Positions 51,021-57,821 of a stretch of DNA of 64,000 nucleotides are shown here, one piece after another. Positions within the stretch are counted from its first letter, which is position 1, and each line of letters opens with the position of its first letter. The notes beneath the pieces were generated by a model, which made no database searches, was not told the DNA's origin, and was given only the letters and a program-made list of their open reading frames with translations. The DNA is from CF-46 sp042408445 (GTDB lineage: Bacteria; Chloroflexota; Limnocylindria; Limnocylindrales; CSP1-4): the NCBI GenBank assembly GCA_042408445.1, contig JBHORC010000023.1:1-64000 (forward strand), written 5' to 3'. The translations under genes were made by a program, and so were the position numbers.

Positions 51021-51746
51021 GTGGACGGCCCAAATCCCCGCGCTCGTAACGAGCGGCGCGCATCGCGTGCGGCGCGGAACGCTGCCGGCCGCGTCGCGGG
51101 TGCAGCCGAGGACGCGGTCGAGATCGTTGTCGACCGCGCGACCGACCTCGTCGGCGATGCCGTCGGGGCGGCCCGGTTCGTCGCGCGGCGCTGGGACGAG
51201 CGGCCGGGGGCCCGCGTCCGGCGGGTGCGTCGTCTCGCGCGCGAGCCGCTGCCGTACCTCTACGCCGTCCATCCCGAGGCTCGCCGCGCGTCGCCACGCG
51301 AGGTCGGCGTCCGGCCGATTCCGGTCGACCTGATTGCCGGCACCGCCGTCGGCGGCGCCACCCAGCGCGGTGGCGACTTCCTTCCGTTGCGGCCGTTCCG
51401 ATCGCGGAACTGGCAGGCGCGCTGGGCGCGGATCCGAGCGGCGATCGACCGGCTCGACATCCTTCCGCCGATCGACGTCGTCCGGTTCGCGGACCGCTAC
51501 TGGGTCCTCGACGGGCACAACCGGGTCGCCGCTGCGCTCTATGCCGGGCAGGTCGAGATCGACGCGAACGTCGTCGAGCTGGTCCCGCCCAGTCAGGCGC
51601 CGTCCGAGCGGCCCTCGACGCTCGCGGCCGTCCTCACCGGGAGTCGCGCGCTCCGGACCGCCGGCGCGGGTCGGCCGGTCGGCCCGACGACCGACGAGTG
51701 GATCGACCTCCCGGACGACGATCCCGATGCGGAGCGCGGCCAGTGA
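51021..51746 (+). CDS. ParB/Srx-like nuclease-fold protein
   Basis: A 241-residue protein. The N-terminal 80 residues are Arg/Ala-rich. About 155-195 match a ParB/sulfiredoxin-like core: LPPIDVVRFADRYWVLDGHNRVAAALYAG. The DGHNRxAA loop corresponds to the nucleotide-binding motif (GxxR/HR) of ParB-type domains. No HTH of a chromosome-partition ParB follows, so it is not a partition protein. The start is GTG at 51021. It overlaps the metallophosphoesterase gene by GTGA, suggesting a joint role with it. Confidence 0.7.
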   Translation: MDGPNPRARNERRASRAARNAAGRVAGAAEDAVEIVVDRATDLVGDAVGAARFVARRWDERPGARVRRVRRLAREPLPYLYAVHPEARRASPREVGVRPIPVDLIAGTAVGGATQRGGDFLPLRPFRSRNWQARWARIRAAIDRLDILPPIDVVRFADRYWVLDGHNRVAAALYAGQVEIDANVVELVPPSQAPSERPSTLAAVLTGSRALRTAGAGRPVGPTTDEWIDLPDDDPDAERGQ

Positions 51747-52444
51747 TCCGACGGGCGACGGTGGAGTGGCCGAGCGAGGCTCCGTTTCGCGGCCGCGATC
51801 GTCGACCGATCCGGCTCCTGGCCGTGTCGGACGAGCGCGAGCCGGCGCTCGAAATCGCCCGGAACCGTGAGCCGCTCGCCCCCCTGGACGGGGTGATCGG
51901 CTGCGGCGACCTGGATCCGCGGTGGCTCGCCTTCCTCGGCGATGCGTTCGCCGCGCCGCTCATCTACGTCCGCGGCAATCACGATCGCGGCGGCGACTGG
52001 GACGAGCGCCGGCTCGTCGTTCCGGATCCTCTGCGGTCCGGGAGCGAGACCCATCTCGCGGGTCTCGCGATTGCGGCCTTCGAGTGGCCGGACGTCGATG
52101 GCCAGGGCAACCGACGCCGCTCGGACATCGCCTGGACCCAGGCGCTGCGCGTCGCGATCCCACGGCTGGGAGCCGCCATGCTCGGCCGAGCCGAGCCGCT
52201 CCTCGTCGTCAGCCACGCCCCGCCGGAGGGTGTCGGCGACGGCGACGACGCCTACCATCGCGGCTTCCCCGGCTACCGCTGGCTGCTCGATCGGCTGCAG
52301 CCACCGCTCTGGCTGCACGGCCACACGACGGTCGCGTCCGTCGACGAGCTCGTCGTCCGGTGCGGACCGTCGACGGTGATCAACGTGACGGGCGCCATCC
52401 TTGTCGAGATCCGGCCTCCGGAGGTGAGTTCCGGCAGCCGGTGA
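51743..52444 (+). CDS. Metallophosphoesterase
   Basis: A 233-residue calcineurin-like phosphoesterase: LLAVSDEREPAL in the first metal-binding position, GVIGCGDLD, YVRGNHDRG (the GNHD motif), LLVVSHAPP and WLHGHTT. The family's first D-x-H is replaced by Asp-Glu-Arg (SDEREP), so metal site A may be altered. Substrate unknown. The start is GTG at 51743 in a GTGA overlap with the ParB-like gene. Confidence 0.82.
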   Translation: MIRRATVEWPSEAPFRGRDRRPIRLLAVSDEREPALEIARNREPLAPLDGVIGCGDLDPRWLAFLGDAFAAPLIYVRGNHDRGGDWDERRLVVPDPLRSGSETHLAGLAIAAFEWPDVDGQGNRRRSDIAWTQALRVAIPRLGAAMLGRAEPLLVVSHAPPEGVGDGDDAYHRGFPGYRWLLDRLQPPLWLHGHTTVASVDELVVRCGPSTVINVTGAILVEIRPPEVSSGSR

Positions 52445-52578
52445 TTCGCGCGGCCTTCGCGGTGGGTCGGCACTGGAGCGCGTGCGATCCCGTCATTCGG
52501 GCGTCCGCTGCGTGATGCATCCTCGGCTCGCGCCGTGTCCCGGGCTGGAGGGCCCGACGGCGGAGGGAGAGGGACCTG

Positions 52579-52635
52579 ATGAGCCATCGTGATCGACCCG
52601 CTGCCGGCTGGGTTCCGGCGACCGCGACGTCATGA
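52579..52635 (+). CDS. 18-codon upstream ORF coupled to the DUF4386-like gene
   Basis: ATG at 52579 is preceded by the purine run GGAGGGAGAGGGA, a strong ribosome-binding site, and encodes MSHRDRPAAGWVPATATS. Its TGA overlaps the ATG of the DUF4386-like gene by ATGA. That gene has no Shine-Dalgarno of its own, so translation of the small ORF probably drives it. Confidence 0.5.
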   Translation: MSHRDRPAAGWVPATATS

Positions 52636-53330
52636 CCGCGGACGTCGTCGCGGGGATCCTGCTGATCCTGGTCCCGATCGCGTTCAACGTCGCGTTCTTC
52701 GCGCTCGGCAAGGCGTTCGACTACCCCGACATCCTGCGCAAGGAGCCGGACGAGATCCTGCGGCGCTTCGCGGCCGGCGGCTCCGGGCTGATCCTGCGGT
52801 GGGAGGCGCTGCTCGTGAGCGCGCTCGCGATGCTGCCCCTCGCTGCGGTCCTCGCCGTCGCGCTCGGCGCGTCGCCGACCCTGACCGTGCTGAGCGTCAC
52901 CGTCGGCGCCGCGGCGGCGCTCGTCCAGGCGCTCGGCCTCGTCCGCTGGCCGTTCGCGGTCCCGGACCTGGCGCGTCGTCATGCTGCCGCCGTCGACGGG
53001 CCCGCCGGCGAGGCCGATCGGCGATCGGTCGAGCTGGTCTTCGCGACGCTCCATCGACTGTCGGGCGTCGGGATCGGCGAGCATCTCGGGTACCTGCTCA
53101 CCGGTGTGTGGACGCTGCTCGTGTCGGCGTCCGTGCTCTCGACGGCCGTCCTGCCCGGGTGGCTCGGCGTCGTCGGGCTGCCGATCGGCGTCGCCCTCCT
53201 CGTCGGCACGCTGGAGTTCGTCGGACCGAACGAGCGAACGGGCTGGCCGCTGGCGGGGACGATCGTCCCGATCGCCTACATCGCCTGGTCGATCTGGCTG
53301 ATCGCGCTCGGGATCTTCCTGCTCATCTGA
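52632..53330 (+). CDS. DUF4386-like membrane protein
   Basis: A 232-residue protein with six or seven hydrophobic helices (VAGILLILVPIAFNVAFFAL; LLVSALAMLPLAAVLAVAL; VWTLLVSASVLSTAVLPGWLGVVGLP; IAYIAWSIWLIALGIFLLI). LHRLSGVGIGEHLGYLLTGVWTL and LPGWLGVVGLPIGVALLVG match DUF4386, of unknown function. ATG 52632 lacks its own Shine-Dalgarno and overlaps the 18-codon ORF stop. Confidence 0.72.
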   Translation: MTADVVAGILLILVPIAFNVAFFALGKAFDYPDILRKEPDEILRRFAAGGSGLILRWEALLVSALAMLPLAAVLAVALGASPTLTVLSVTVGAAAALVQALGLVRWPFAVPDLARRHAAAVDGPAGEADRRSVELVFATLHRLSGVGIGEHLGYLLTGVWTLLVSASVLSTAVLPGWLGVVGLPIGVALLVGTLEFVGPNERTGWPLAGTIVPIAYIAWSIWLIALGIFLLI

Positions 53331-53384
53331 GGCTCTGCCGGGGGCGGCGCATGGCAGGGCTCAGCCCGGATCACGAGAGGGAAG

Positions 53385-53460
53385 TGGAGCGGGAGACGGG
53401 GTTCGAACCCGCGACATTCAGCTTGGGAAGCTGACACTCTGCCAACTGAGTTACTCCCGC
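53385..53460 (-). tRNA. tRNA-Gly (anticodon CCC)
   Basis: On the minus strand the cloverleaf is complete: acceptor GCGGGAG (53460-53454) pairs with CTCCCGC (53395-53389), anticodon stem TCAGC/GCTGA surrounds the loop TTCCCAA with anticodon CCC, and the T-loop reads GGTTCGAACCC. The CCA end is encoded (53387-53385). It reads GGG codons, a common Gly codon in DNA of this composition. Confidence 0.95.
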
Positions 53461-53513
53461 TCGGGAGAGCCTCCAGTCTAGCGAGACGTCATCCGCGGTG
53501 CCAGCGCGCCGGC

Positions 53514-54152
53514 CTATTCCGAGGCGGCGCCGGCCGATCCCGCGCCGACGACCGGGAGTCGCAGGATCGATCGGGCGCGAGCGGCCGGGACGTCGTGCTC
53601 GTCGGCCAGGTCGAGCTCGTGGAGGTACGACCCGGCCTCGAGGCCACGCTCACGGACCGCATCGAGCAGCCGGCGAACGGTCGCGGCCTGTTCGGATCGA
53701 CGGCCCAGATGCAGGATCTGCGCCGCCGCGCCGTCCCCGAAGAGCGTGACCCGGACGAGCGGCACCTCGCGCTGACCCTGTCGGGCGGTGTCCGCGATCG
53801 CGGCGAGCGCCTCCTCCTCCGACGCGGTCCCGTCGACCTCGATCATCTGCCGCCACCGCCAACCGGAGCGATCCGCGAGCTGCAGCAATGCCGTCCCCAC
53901 CGGAACGTCCTCGGGCCACCACCACACACACTCGAGGATCGTCTGGCCCGGGGACGACAGATGGCGGTCCCGGACCCACGACTCAAGCCGCCGCTCGACG
54001 TCCCGGAGCGTGGCCCTCGCCAGCGCGAACTCCGCGGCGGTTGGCGACCCGCGCCCATCGATCGCGAACACGCGACGGGAGCCGGAGGTGACGAAGGACG
54101 GCTGGTCCGTCGCAGCGTGGCGAAGGTCGAATCGCGAGCTGATCGAGTCCAT
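53514..54152 (-). CDS. Uncharacterised protein, possibly GyrI-like
   Basis: A 212-residue protein starting MDSISSRFDLRHAATDQ. RRVFAIDGRGSPTAAEFALARATLRDVERRLES resembles the GyrI-like small-molecule-binding opening (FAIDGxGxP). Further blocks are ILECVWWWPEDVPVGTALLQL and VPLVRVTLFGDGAAAQILHLG. The rest is not recognised. It is transcribed away from the Cys-leader attenuator. The frame continues to 54512 but crosses the leader region and was rejected. Confidence 0.55.
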   Translation of the reverse strand: MDSISSRFDLRHAATDQPSFVTSGSRRVFAIDGRGSPTAAEFALARATLRDVERRLESWVRDRHLSSPGQTILECVWWWPEDVPVGTALLQLADRSGWRWRQMIEVDGTASEEEALAAIADTARQGQREVPLVRVTLFGDGAAAQILHLGRRSEQAATVRRLLDAVRERGLEAGSYLHELDLADEHDVPAARARSILRLPVVGAGSAGAASE

Positions 54153-54338
54153 CACGGGCGACGAGCACGGGTCCGGGGTTCGGCAGCCCTCACGCGCACA
54201 GCGTCCCGCAGATCGGGAGCGCGCCGCAACGAACAGCGCCAGTGACGCCTTGCGTCGCCGATACAGTTGCCACCCGTCGCCGGCGGGCCCGCGGCCGCGC
54301 GGTCCCCATCCGGACGCGACGCGCAACCGGAACGCAAC

Positions 54339-54367
54339 TTGCGCCGCGAGGGATCGGCTGCGACACT
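54339..54367 (+). promoter_or_regulatory. Candidate promoter of the Cys leader/rhodanese transcript
   Basis: TTGCGC (54339-54344) and GACACT (54362-54367) are separated by 17 bases. Matches to consensus are moderate. The expected start site is only a few bases before the leader ATG at 54377, giving a leaderless or nearly leaderless leader ORF. Confidence 0.4.
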
Positions 54368-54376
54368 CCCCCGGCC

Positions 54377-54445
54377 ATGACCCGACCTCGACTCCCGGGC
54401 CGCTGTCTCTGTCCGTTCCCCTGCGAGGCAGGACGGGCAGCGTAA
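54377..54445 (+). CDS. Cysteine-containing leader peptide ORF (22 codons)
   Basis: ATG at 54377 to TAA at 54443-54445 encodes a 22-residue peptide beginning MTRPRLPGRCLCPFPC, with Cys at positions 10, 12 and 16. It has no Shine-Dalgarno and sits next to the proposed transcription start. It precedes a terminator and a sulfurtransferase gene, the classical layout of amino-acid attenuation, and its R/C composition recalls the sulfur leader peptides described in actinomycetes. The sequence shows ORF, terminator and gene in order; the cysteine-responsive function is inferred. Confidence 0.6.
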   Translation: MTRPRLPGRCLCPFPCEAGRAA

Positions 54446-54464
54446 TCGCGCGTTGGAAGACCGC

Positions 54465-54539
54465 GGACTCTCCCTGACCCCTGCTTGGCAGGGGTCTTCT
54501 GTTTCCCGTCACCGGGCAACGCCCGAACCAGGAGAGTCC
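54465..54539 (+). promoter_or_regulatory. Shine-Dalgarno-sequestering stem of the rhodanese leader
   Basis: GGACTCTCC (54465-54473) is perfectly complementary to GGAGAGTCC (54531-54539), which contains the Shine-Dalgarno of the ATG at 54545. The stem would enclose the terminator hairpin and a CGGGC-AAC-GCCCG hairpin (54513-54525), blocking translation as well. Confidence 0.6.
54476..54496 (+). terminator. Intrinsic terminator (attenuator) between Cys leader and rhodanese gene
   Basis: GACCCCTGC and GCAGGGGTC form a perfect 9-bp stem with loop TTG, followed by TTCTGTTTCCC. It lies 30 bases after the leader stop codon and 48 bases before the structural ATG. CCTGC within the leader codons (54420-54424) can pair with GCAGG at 54428-54432, and that GCAGG can also pair with CCTGC of the terminator 5' arm (54480-54484), a minimal 1:2 / 2:3 / 3:4 set. 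Confidence 0.7.
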
Positions 54540-54544
54540 ATCCG

Positions 54545-55909
54545 ATGTCGAACCCTGCTCCCACCATCGAACCCGTGACCGCTGACGAGCTCGCGGCCCT
54601 GCTCCGCGCGGGGAGCGTCACCGCCATCGACACCCGCCCGCTCGCCGCGTTCAACGGCTGGCAGCTCGGCAGCGAGGCCCGGGGCGGCCACATCCCCGGC
54701 GCCGTCGCGATCCCGGCGGAATGGCTGCCCCGGCTCGATGATTCCGATCTCGAAGCGATCGTCCGCGACCACGACCTCCCGAGCGGAAGCACCGTCGTCC
54801 TCGTCGGGTCCGGCGACGACGACCTGGACGGCGATGCGACCGGGCTGGCCAAACGCCTCGCGCGTCTCGGGCTCGACGTCCTGCGGCTGGCGGGTGGCTG
54901 GCCGGCCTGGACCGCCGATGCAGCTCGACCGGTCGACTCGTTGCCGCGCTTCGAGGCGCTCGTCCATCCGGCCTGGCTGCTCGAGGTGCTCGGCGGCGGT
55001 CGACCGGAAGCCGCGCCGGCCGGCGAGCATCTGCTCTTCCACGTGAACTTCGGGGTTCCCGAGGAGTACGCCGAAGGCCACATCCCGGGCGCGCTCTACC
55101 TCGACACGAACTGGCTCGAGGACCCGGACGGCTGGAACCGCCGGACGCCGGCGGAGCTCGATCAGGCCGTCCGCGCGCTCGGCATCACCACCAGGACGAC
55201 CGTGATCCTCTACGGCCGCGACACCGAGGGTGACGCGAACGAGAAGTGGCCCGGTCGCCGAGCGGGCCAGATCGCCGCTACCCGTGCGGCGCTGATCCTG
55301 CACTACGCCGGCGTCGACGACGTGCGGCTGCTCGACGGCGGCTACGACCGCTGGGTCCGTGACGGACATCCGGTCGAGACGACCGATCGGCAGCCGGTCC
55401 CGGTCGACTCGTTCGGGGCGGCGATCCCCGTCCGGCCGGAGATCATCGTCGACCTCGACGAGGCGAAGGAGATCCTCGCCGATCCCGCCCGAGCCGCCCT
55501 CGTCAGCGTCCGGACCTGGCGCGAGCACATCGGCGCGGTCAGCGGCTACAACTACATCGGGCCGGCCGGCCGGATCGCGGGCGACGTCTGGGGCAACTGC
55601 GGCACCGACGCGTACCACATGCAGCACTACCGCGCCGTCGACAACACGATGCGGCCGTACCCGGAGATCGTCGCCAACTGGGCGGAGGCGGGGATCACCG
55701 CGGACAAGCGCGTCGCGTTCTACTGCGGCACGGGCTGGCGAGCCAGCGAGACGTGGTTCTACGCGTACCTGCTCGGCTGGTCGAACATCGCCGTCTACGA
55801 CGGCGGCTGGCTCGAGTGGAGCAGCGACCCGGCCAACAACCCGATCCTCGTCGGGGACCCGACCCAGGCCGTGGCGAACCTCGTCGCCGCCGGCGAGGAG
55901 GTGGCCTAG
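54545..55909 (+). CDS. Triple-rhodanese sulfurtransferase
   Basis: A 454-residue protein with three rhodanese-like domains. Domain 1 (about 12-120) has AIDTRPLAAFNGWQLG and HIPGAVAIP but no catalytic Cys. Domain 2 (about 140-285) has HVNFGVPEEYAEGHIPGALY but also lacks it (VILYGRDTEG). Domain 3 (about 300-450) has VAFYCGTGWRASETWFYAYL, with Cys394 in the CxxGxR loop. It transfers sulfane sulfur from thiosulfate or a related donor to an acceptor. The Cys leader and attenuator just upstream place it in sulfur assimilation, and it may feed the CysO-like carrier encoded 2 kb downstream. ATG 54545 has GGAGAG 8 bases upstream. Confidence 0.88.
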   Translation: MSNPAPTIEPVTADELAALLRAGSVTAIDTRPLAAFNGWQLGSEARGGHIPGAVAIPAEWLPRLDDSDLEAIVRDHDLPSGSTVVLVGSGDDDLDGDATGLAKRLARLGLDVLRLAGGWPAWTADAARPVDSLPRFEALVHPAWLLEVLGGGRPEAAPAGEHLLFHVNFGVPEEYAEGHIPGALYLDTNWLEDPDGWNRRTPAELDQAVRALGITTRTTVILYGRDTEGDANEKWPGRRAGQIAATRAALILHYAGVDDVRLLDGGYDRWVRDGHPVETTDRQPVPVDSFGAAIPVRPEIIVDLDEAKEILADPARAALVSVRTWREHIGAVSGYNYIGPAGRIAGDVWGNCGTDAYHMQHYRAVDNTMRPYPEIVANWAEAGITADKRVAFYCGTGWRASETWFYAYLLGWSNIAVYDGGWLEWSSDPANNPILVGDPTQAVANLVAAGEEVA

Positions 55910-55982
55910 TCGAGGCGCCGAGCCTGGCGGGGAGCCTCCGAGCCCCGGAGGTGACACCCCGGACCGCGCGCTACGGCCGTCG

Positions 55983-56012
55983 TTGACACGTTAGGACGGC
56001 CGCCCGTACGAT
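55983..56012 (+). promoter_or_regulatory. Promoter of the SAM-riboswitch transcript
   Basis: TTGACA (55983-55988, perfect) and TACGAT (56007-56012) are separated by 18 bases. The transcript would start just before the riboswitch P1 stem at 56031. Confidence 0.75.
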
Positions 56013-56030
56013 CCCGCGACAACTGAAGAG

Positions 56031-56172
56031 CTCTTATCAAGAGTGGCGGAGGGACCGGCCCGTTGAAGCCACGACAACCTACCGACGTCGAGTCGGCAAG
56101 GTGCCAATTCCGGGCAGGTCCTCCTGCACGATAAGGGAACTCCCTTCGGGACCCTTCCGAGCAGGAAGGGTC
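56031..56172 (+). promoter_or_regulatory. SAM-I (S-box) riboswitch with expression-platform hairpin
   Basis: P1 pairs CTTATC (56033-56038) with GATAAG (56130-56135). The conserved core is present: GAGTGGCGGAGGGACCGGCC with the kink-turn, CCGTTGAAGCCACGACAACC, and GGTGCCAATTCC at the 3' side. After the aptamer, GACCCTTCC (56150-56158) and GGAAGGGTC (56164-56172) form a 9-bp stem; an alternative AAGGG-AACT-CCCTT stem overlaps its 5' arm. No U-run follows the stem. SAM-I elements repress sulfur amino acid genes when S-adenosylmethionine is high. Confidence 0.95.
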
Positions 56173-56222
56173 TCCTCGTGTCCGGTCCGCTCCTCGTCGC
56201 TCCATCCGCCGCAGGAGCCGAC

Positions 56223-57551
56223 ATGACGACCGAGATGGCACCGTTCCGAACGACCGAGCCCGAGCCCCGGGCGGGCCGGCCGGTCATGGCTGCGGAACGG
56301 ATTCGCGGGCTCGTCTGTCGTCGCTGCGGCCGGCCGGAGACGCTCGGACCGTCCTACGTCTGCTCGGCCTGCTTCGGGCCCCTCGAGGTCGCGTACGACC
56401 GGGACGTCGTCCGCGAAGCGCTGAGCCGCGAGTCGATCGAGGCTCGCCGACCCGGCATCTGGCGGTATCTCGAATTCCTGCCCGTGGACGCGCCGCCGGC
56501 CCGTGCGCTCGCCGTCGGCTCGACGCCGCTCGTGCCCGCGGAGCGACTCGGTCCGGCGATCGGCGTCGATCGGCTCTGGCTGAAGGACGACAGCCGCAAC
56601 CCGACGCTCTCGTTCAAGGACCGGGCGGTGGCCGTGGCGGTCGCCCGCGCGGCGACCTTCGGGATCGAGACGCTCGCCTGCGCCTCCACCGGAAACCTCG
56701 CCGGAGCGACTGCCGCTGCCGCGGCCGCGGTCGGCATGCCCGCGTACGTCTTCATCCCCGCCGATCTCGAGCGGCCGAAGGTCGACCACGCCCTGGCGTA
56801 TGGCGCCACCGTCGTCCCCGTCGACGGGACCTACGACGACGTGAACCGGCTCTGCCTCCAGGTCGCCGACGAGCTCGGCTGGGGGTTCGTCAACGTCAAT
56901 CTGCGGCCGTTCTACGCCGAAGGGAGCAAGACCCTCGCCTTCGAGATCGCCGAATCGCTCGGCTGGCGCTCGCCGGACGTCATCGTCGCGCCGATCGCCT
57001 CCGGGGCGATGTTCACGAGGCTCGCCCGCGGGTTCGAGGAGCTCGCCGATGCCGGCCTCATCCACCGCCGTCCGATCCGCTTCGTCGGGGGTCAGGCCGC
57101 CGGCTGTTCGCCGGTCGCGACGGCCTGGGGACGCGGCGAGGAGGTCCAGCCGGTGCGGAACCCGGAGACGTTCGTCCACTCGCTGGCGATCGGCAATCCG
57201 GCCGACGGCGACGCCTCGGTCGAGCTCGCGACGGCAACCGCGGGTTCGATCGAGGCGATCGAGGATCGGGACACCGCGGCCGCGATCCGCGACATCGCAA
57301 CGCTCGAGGGGATCTACACGGAGACAGCGGGCGGCGTGACGGTGGCCGCGGCCGCGGCCGCCCGACGACGCCGCGTGATCCGCGACGGCGACGAGGTCGT
57401 CGCGATCCTCTCCGGCAACGGGATGAAGACGCCCGACGCTCGGCTCCTCGGCGGCGGCGAGCGCGAGGCGCGGCCCGGTCGGCCCGGTCTCGCGCCGGTC
57501 ATCCGCCCGCGACTCGACGACTTCGAGGGCTGGCTGGAGGGACGGGCATGA
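56223..57551 (+). CDS. Threonine-synthase-family PLP enzyme under SAM riboswitch control
   Basis: A 442-residue fold-type II PLP enzyme. An N-terminal zinc ribbon (Cys32, Cys35, Cys47, Cys50) precedes the PLP Lys132 in NPTLSFKDRAVAVAVA, STGNLAGATAAAA, and the glycine-rich phosphate loop region IVAPIASGAMFTRL. The usual threonine synthase GSGGN is changed to SGAM. Normal ThrC converts O-phosphohomoserine to threonine. A SAM-I riboswitch and an overlapping CysO-like sulfur carrier argue instead for sulfur incorporation, giving homocysteine or cysteine. ATG 56223 has AGGAG at good distance; GTG 56178 is too close to the riboswitch hairpin. Confidence 0.82.
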   Translation: MTTEMAPFRTTEPEPRAGRPVMAAERIRGLVCRRCGRPETLGPSYVCSACFGPLEVAYDRDVVREALSRESIEARRPGIWRYLEFLPVDAPPARALAVGSTPLVPAERLGPAIGVDRLWLKDDSRNPTLSFKDRAVAVAVARAATFGIETLACASTGNLAGATAAAAAAVGMPAYVFIPADLERPKVDHALAYGATVVPVDGTYDDVNRLCLQVADELGWGFVNVNLRPFYAEGSKTLAFEIAESLGWRSPDVIVAPIASGAMFTRLARGFEELADAGLIHRRPIRFVGGQAAGCSPVATAWGRGEEVQPVRNPETFVHSLAIGNPADGDASVELATATAGSIEAIEDRDTAAAIRDIATLEGIYTETAGGVTVAAAAAARRRRVIRDGDEVVAILSGNGMKTPDARLLGGGEREARPGRPGLAPVIRPRLDDFEGWLEGRA

Positions 57552-57820
57552 GCACGGTCCGGATCCCGCCCACGCTCCGGACGGCGACCTCCGGGCTGAA
57601 GCTGATCGAGGTCGGCGGAGCAACGGTCCGTGACGTCGTCGACGGGCTCGTGGCGCAGTACCCCGGGCTGTCGGCCCAGGTCCTCGCCGCCGACGGCGGC
57701 CTCAACCGGTTCGTGAACGTGTTCCTGAACGACACGGACGTCCGCCATCTCGACGGTCTGGACACGCCCGTGCGCGACGAGGACTCGCTGCTCCTCCTGC
57801 CCGCGATGGCCGGCGGCTGA
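57548..57820 (+). CDS. CysO-like ThiS/MoaD-family sulfur carrier
   Basis: A 90-residue ubiquitin-fold protein ending LLLLPAMAGG with a free Gly-Gly. The block NRFVNVFLNDTDVRHLDG followed by VRDEDSLLLLPAMAGG closely matches mycobacterial CysO, whose C-terminal thiocarboxylate donates sulfur to CysM. Its ATG overlaps the stop of the ThrC-like gene by ATGA, so it is co-regulated by the SAM riboswitch. A JAMM-type protease (Mec) to release the product is not visible nearby. Confidence 0.9.
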   Translation: MSTVRIPPTLRTATSGLKLIEVGGATVRDVVDGLVAQYPGLSAQVLAADGGLNRFVNVFLNDTDVRHLDGLDTPVRDEDSLLLLPAMAGG

Positions 57821-57821
57821 C

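Noticed and set aside
51021..51746. Chromosome-partition ParB with parS/origin nearby
   Set aside because: Only the ParB/Srx core loop is present, without the HTH, ParA neighbour or parS-like repeats.
52589..53434. Open frame running through the DUF4386 gene into the tRNA, ending with EVERETGFEPATFSLGS
   Set aside because: The end of this frame reads the tRNA-Gly complement, a well-known false annotation pattern.
54242..54445. 67-codon open frame containing the Cys leader
   Set aside because: Upstream residues are Arg-rich without a start signal; only the last 22 codons, from ATG 54377, fit promoter position and attenuator layout.
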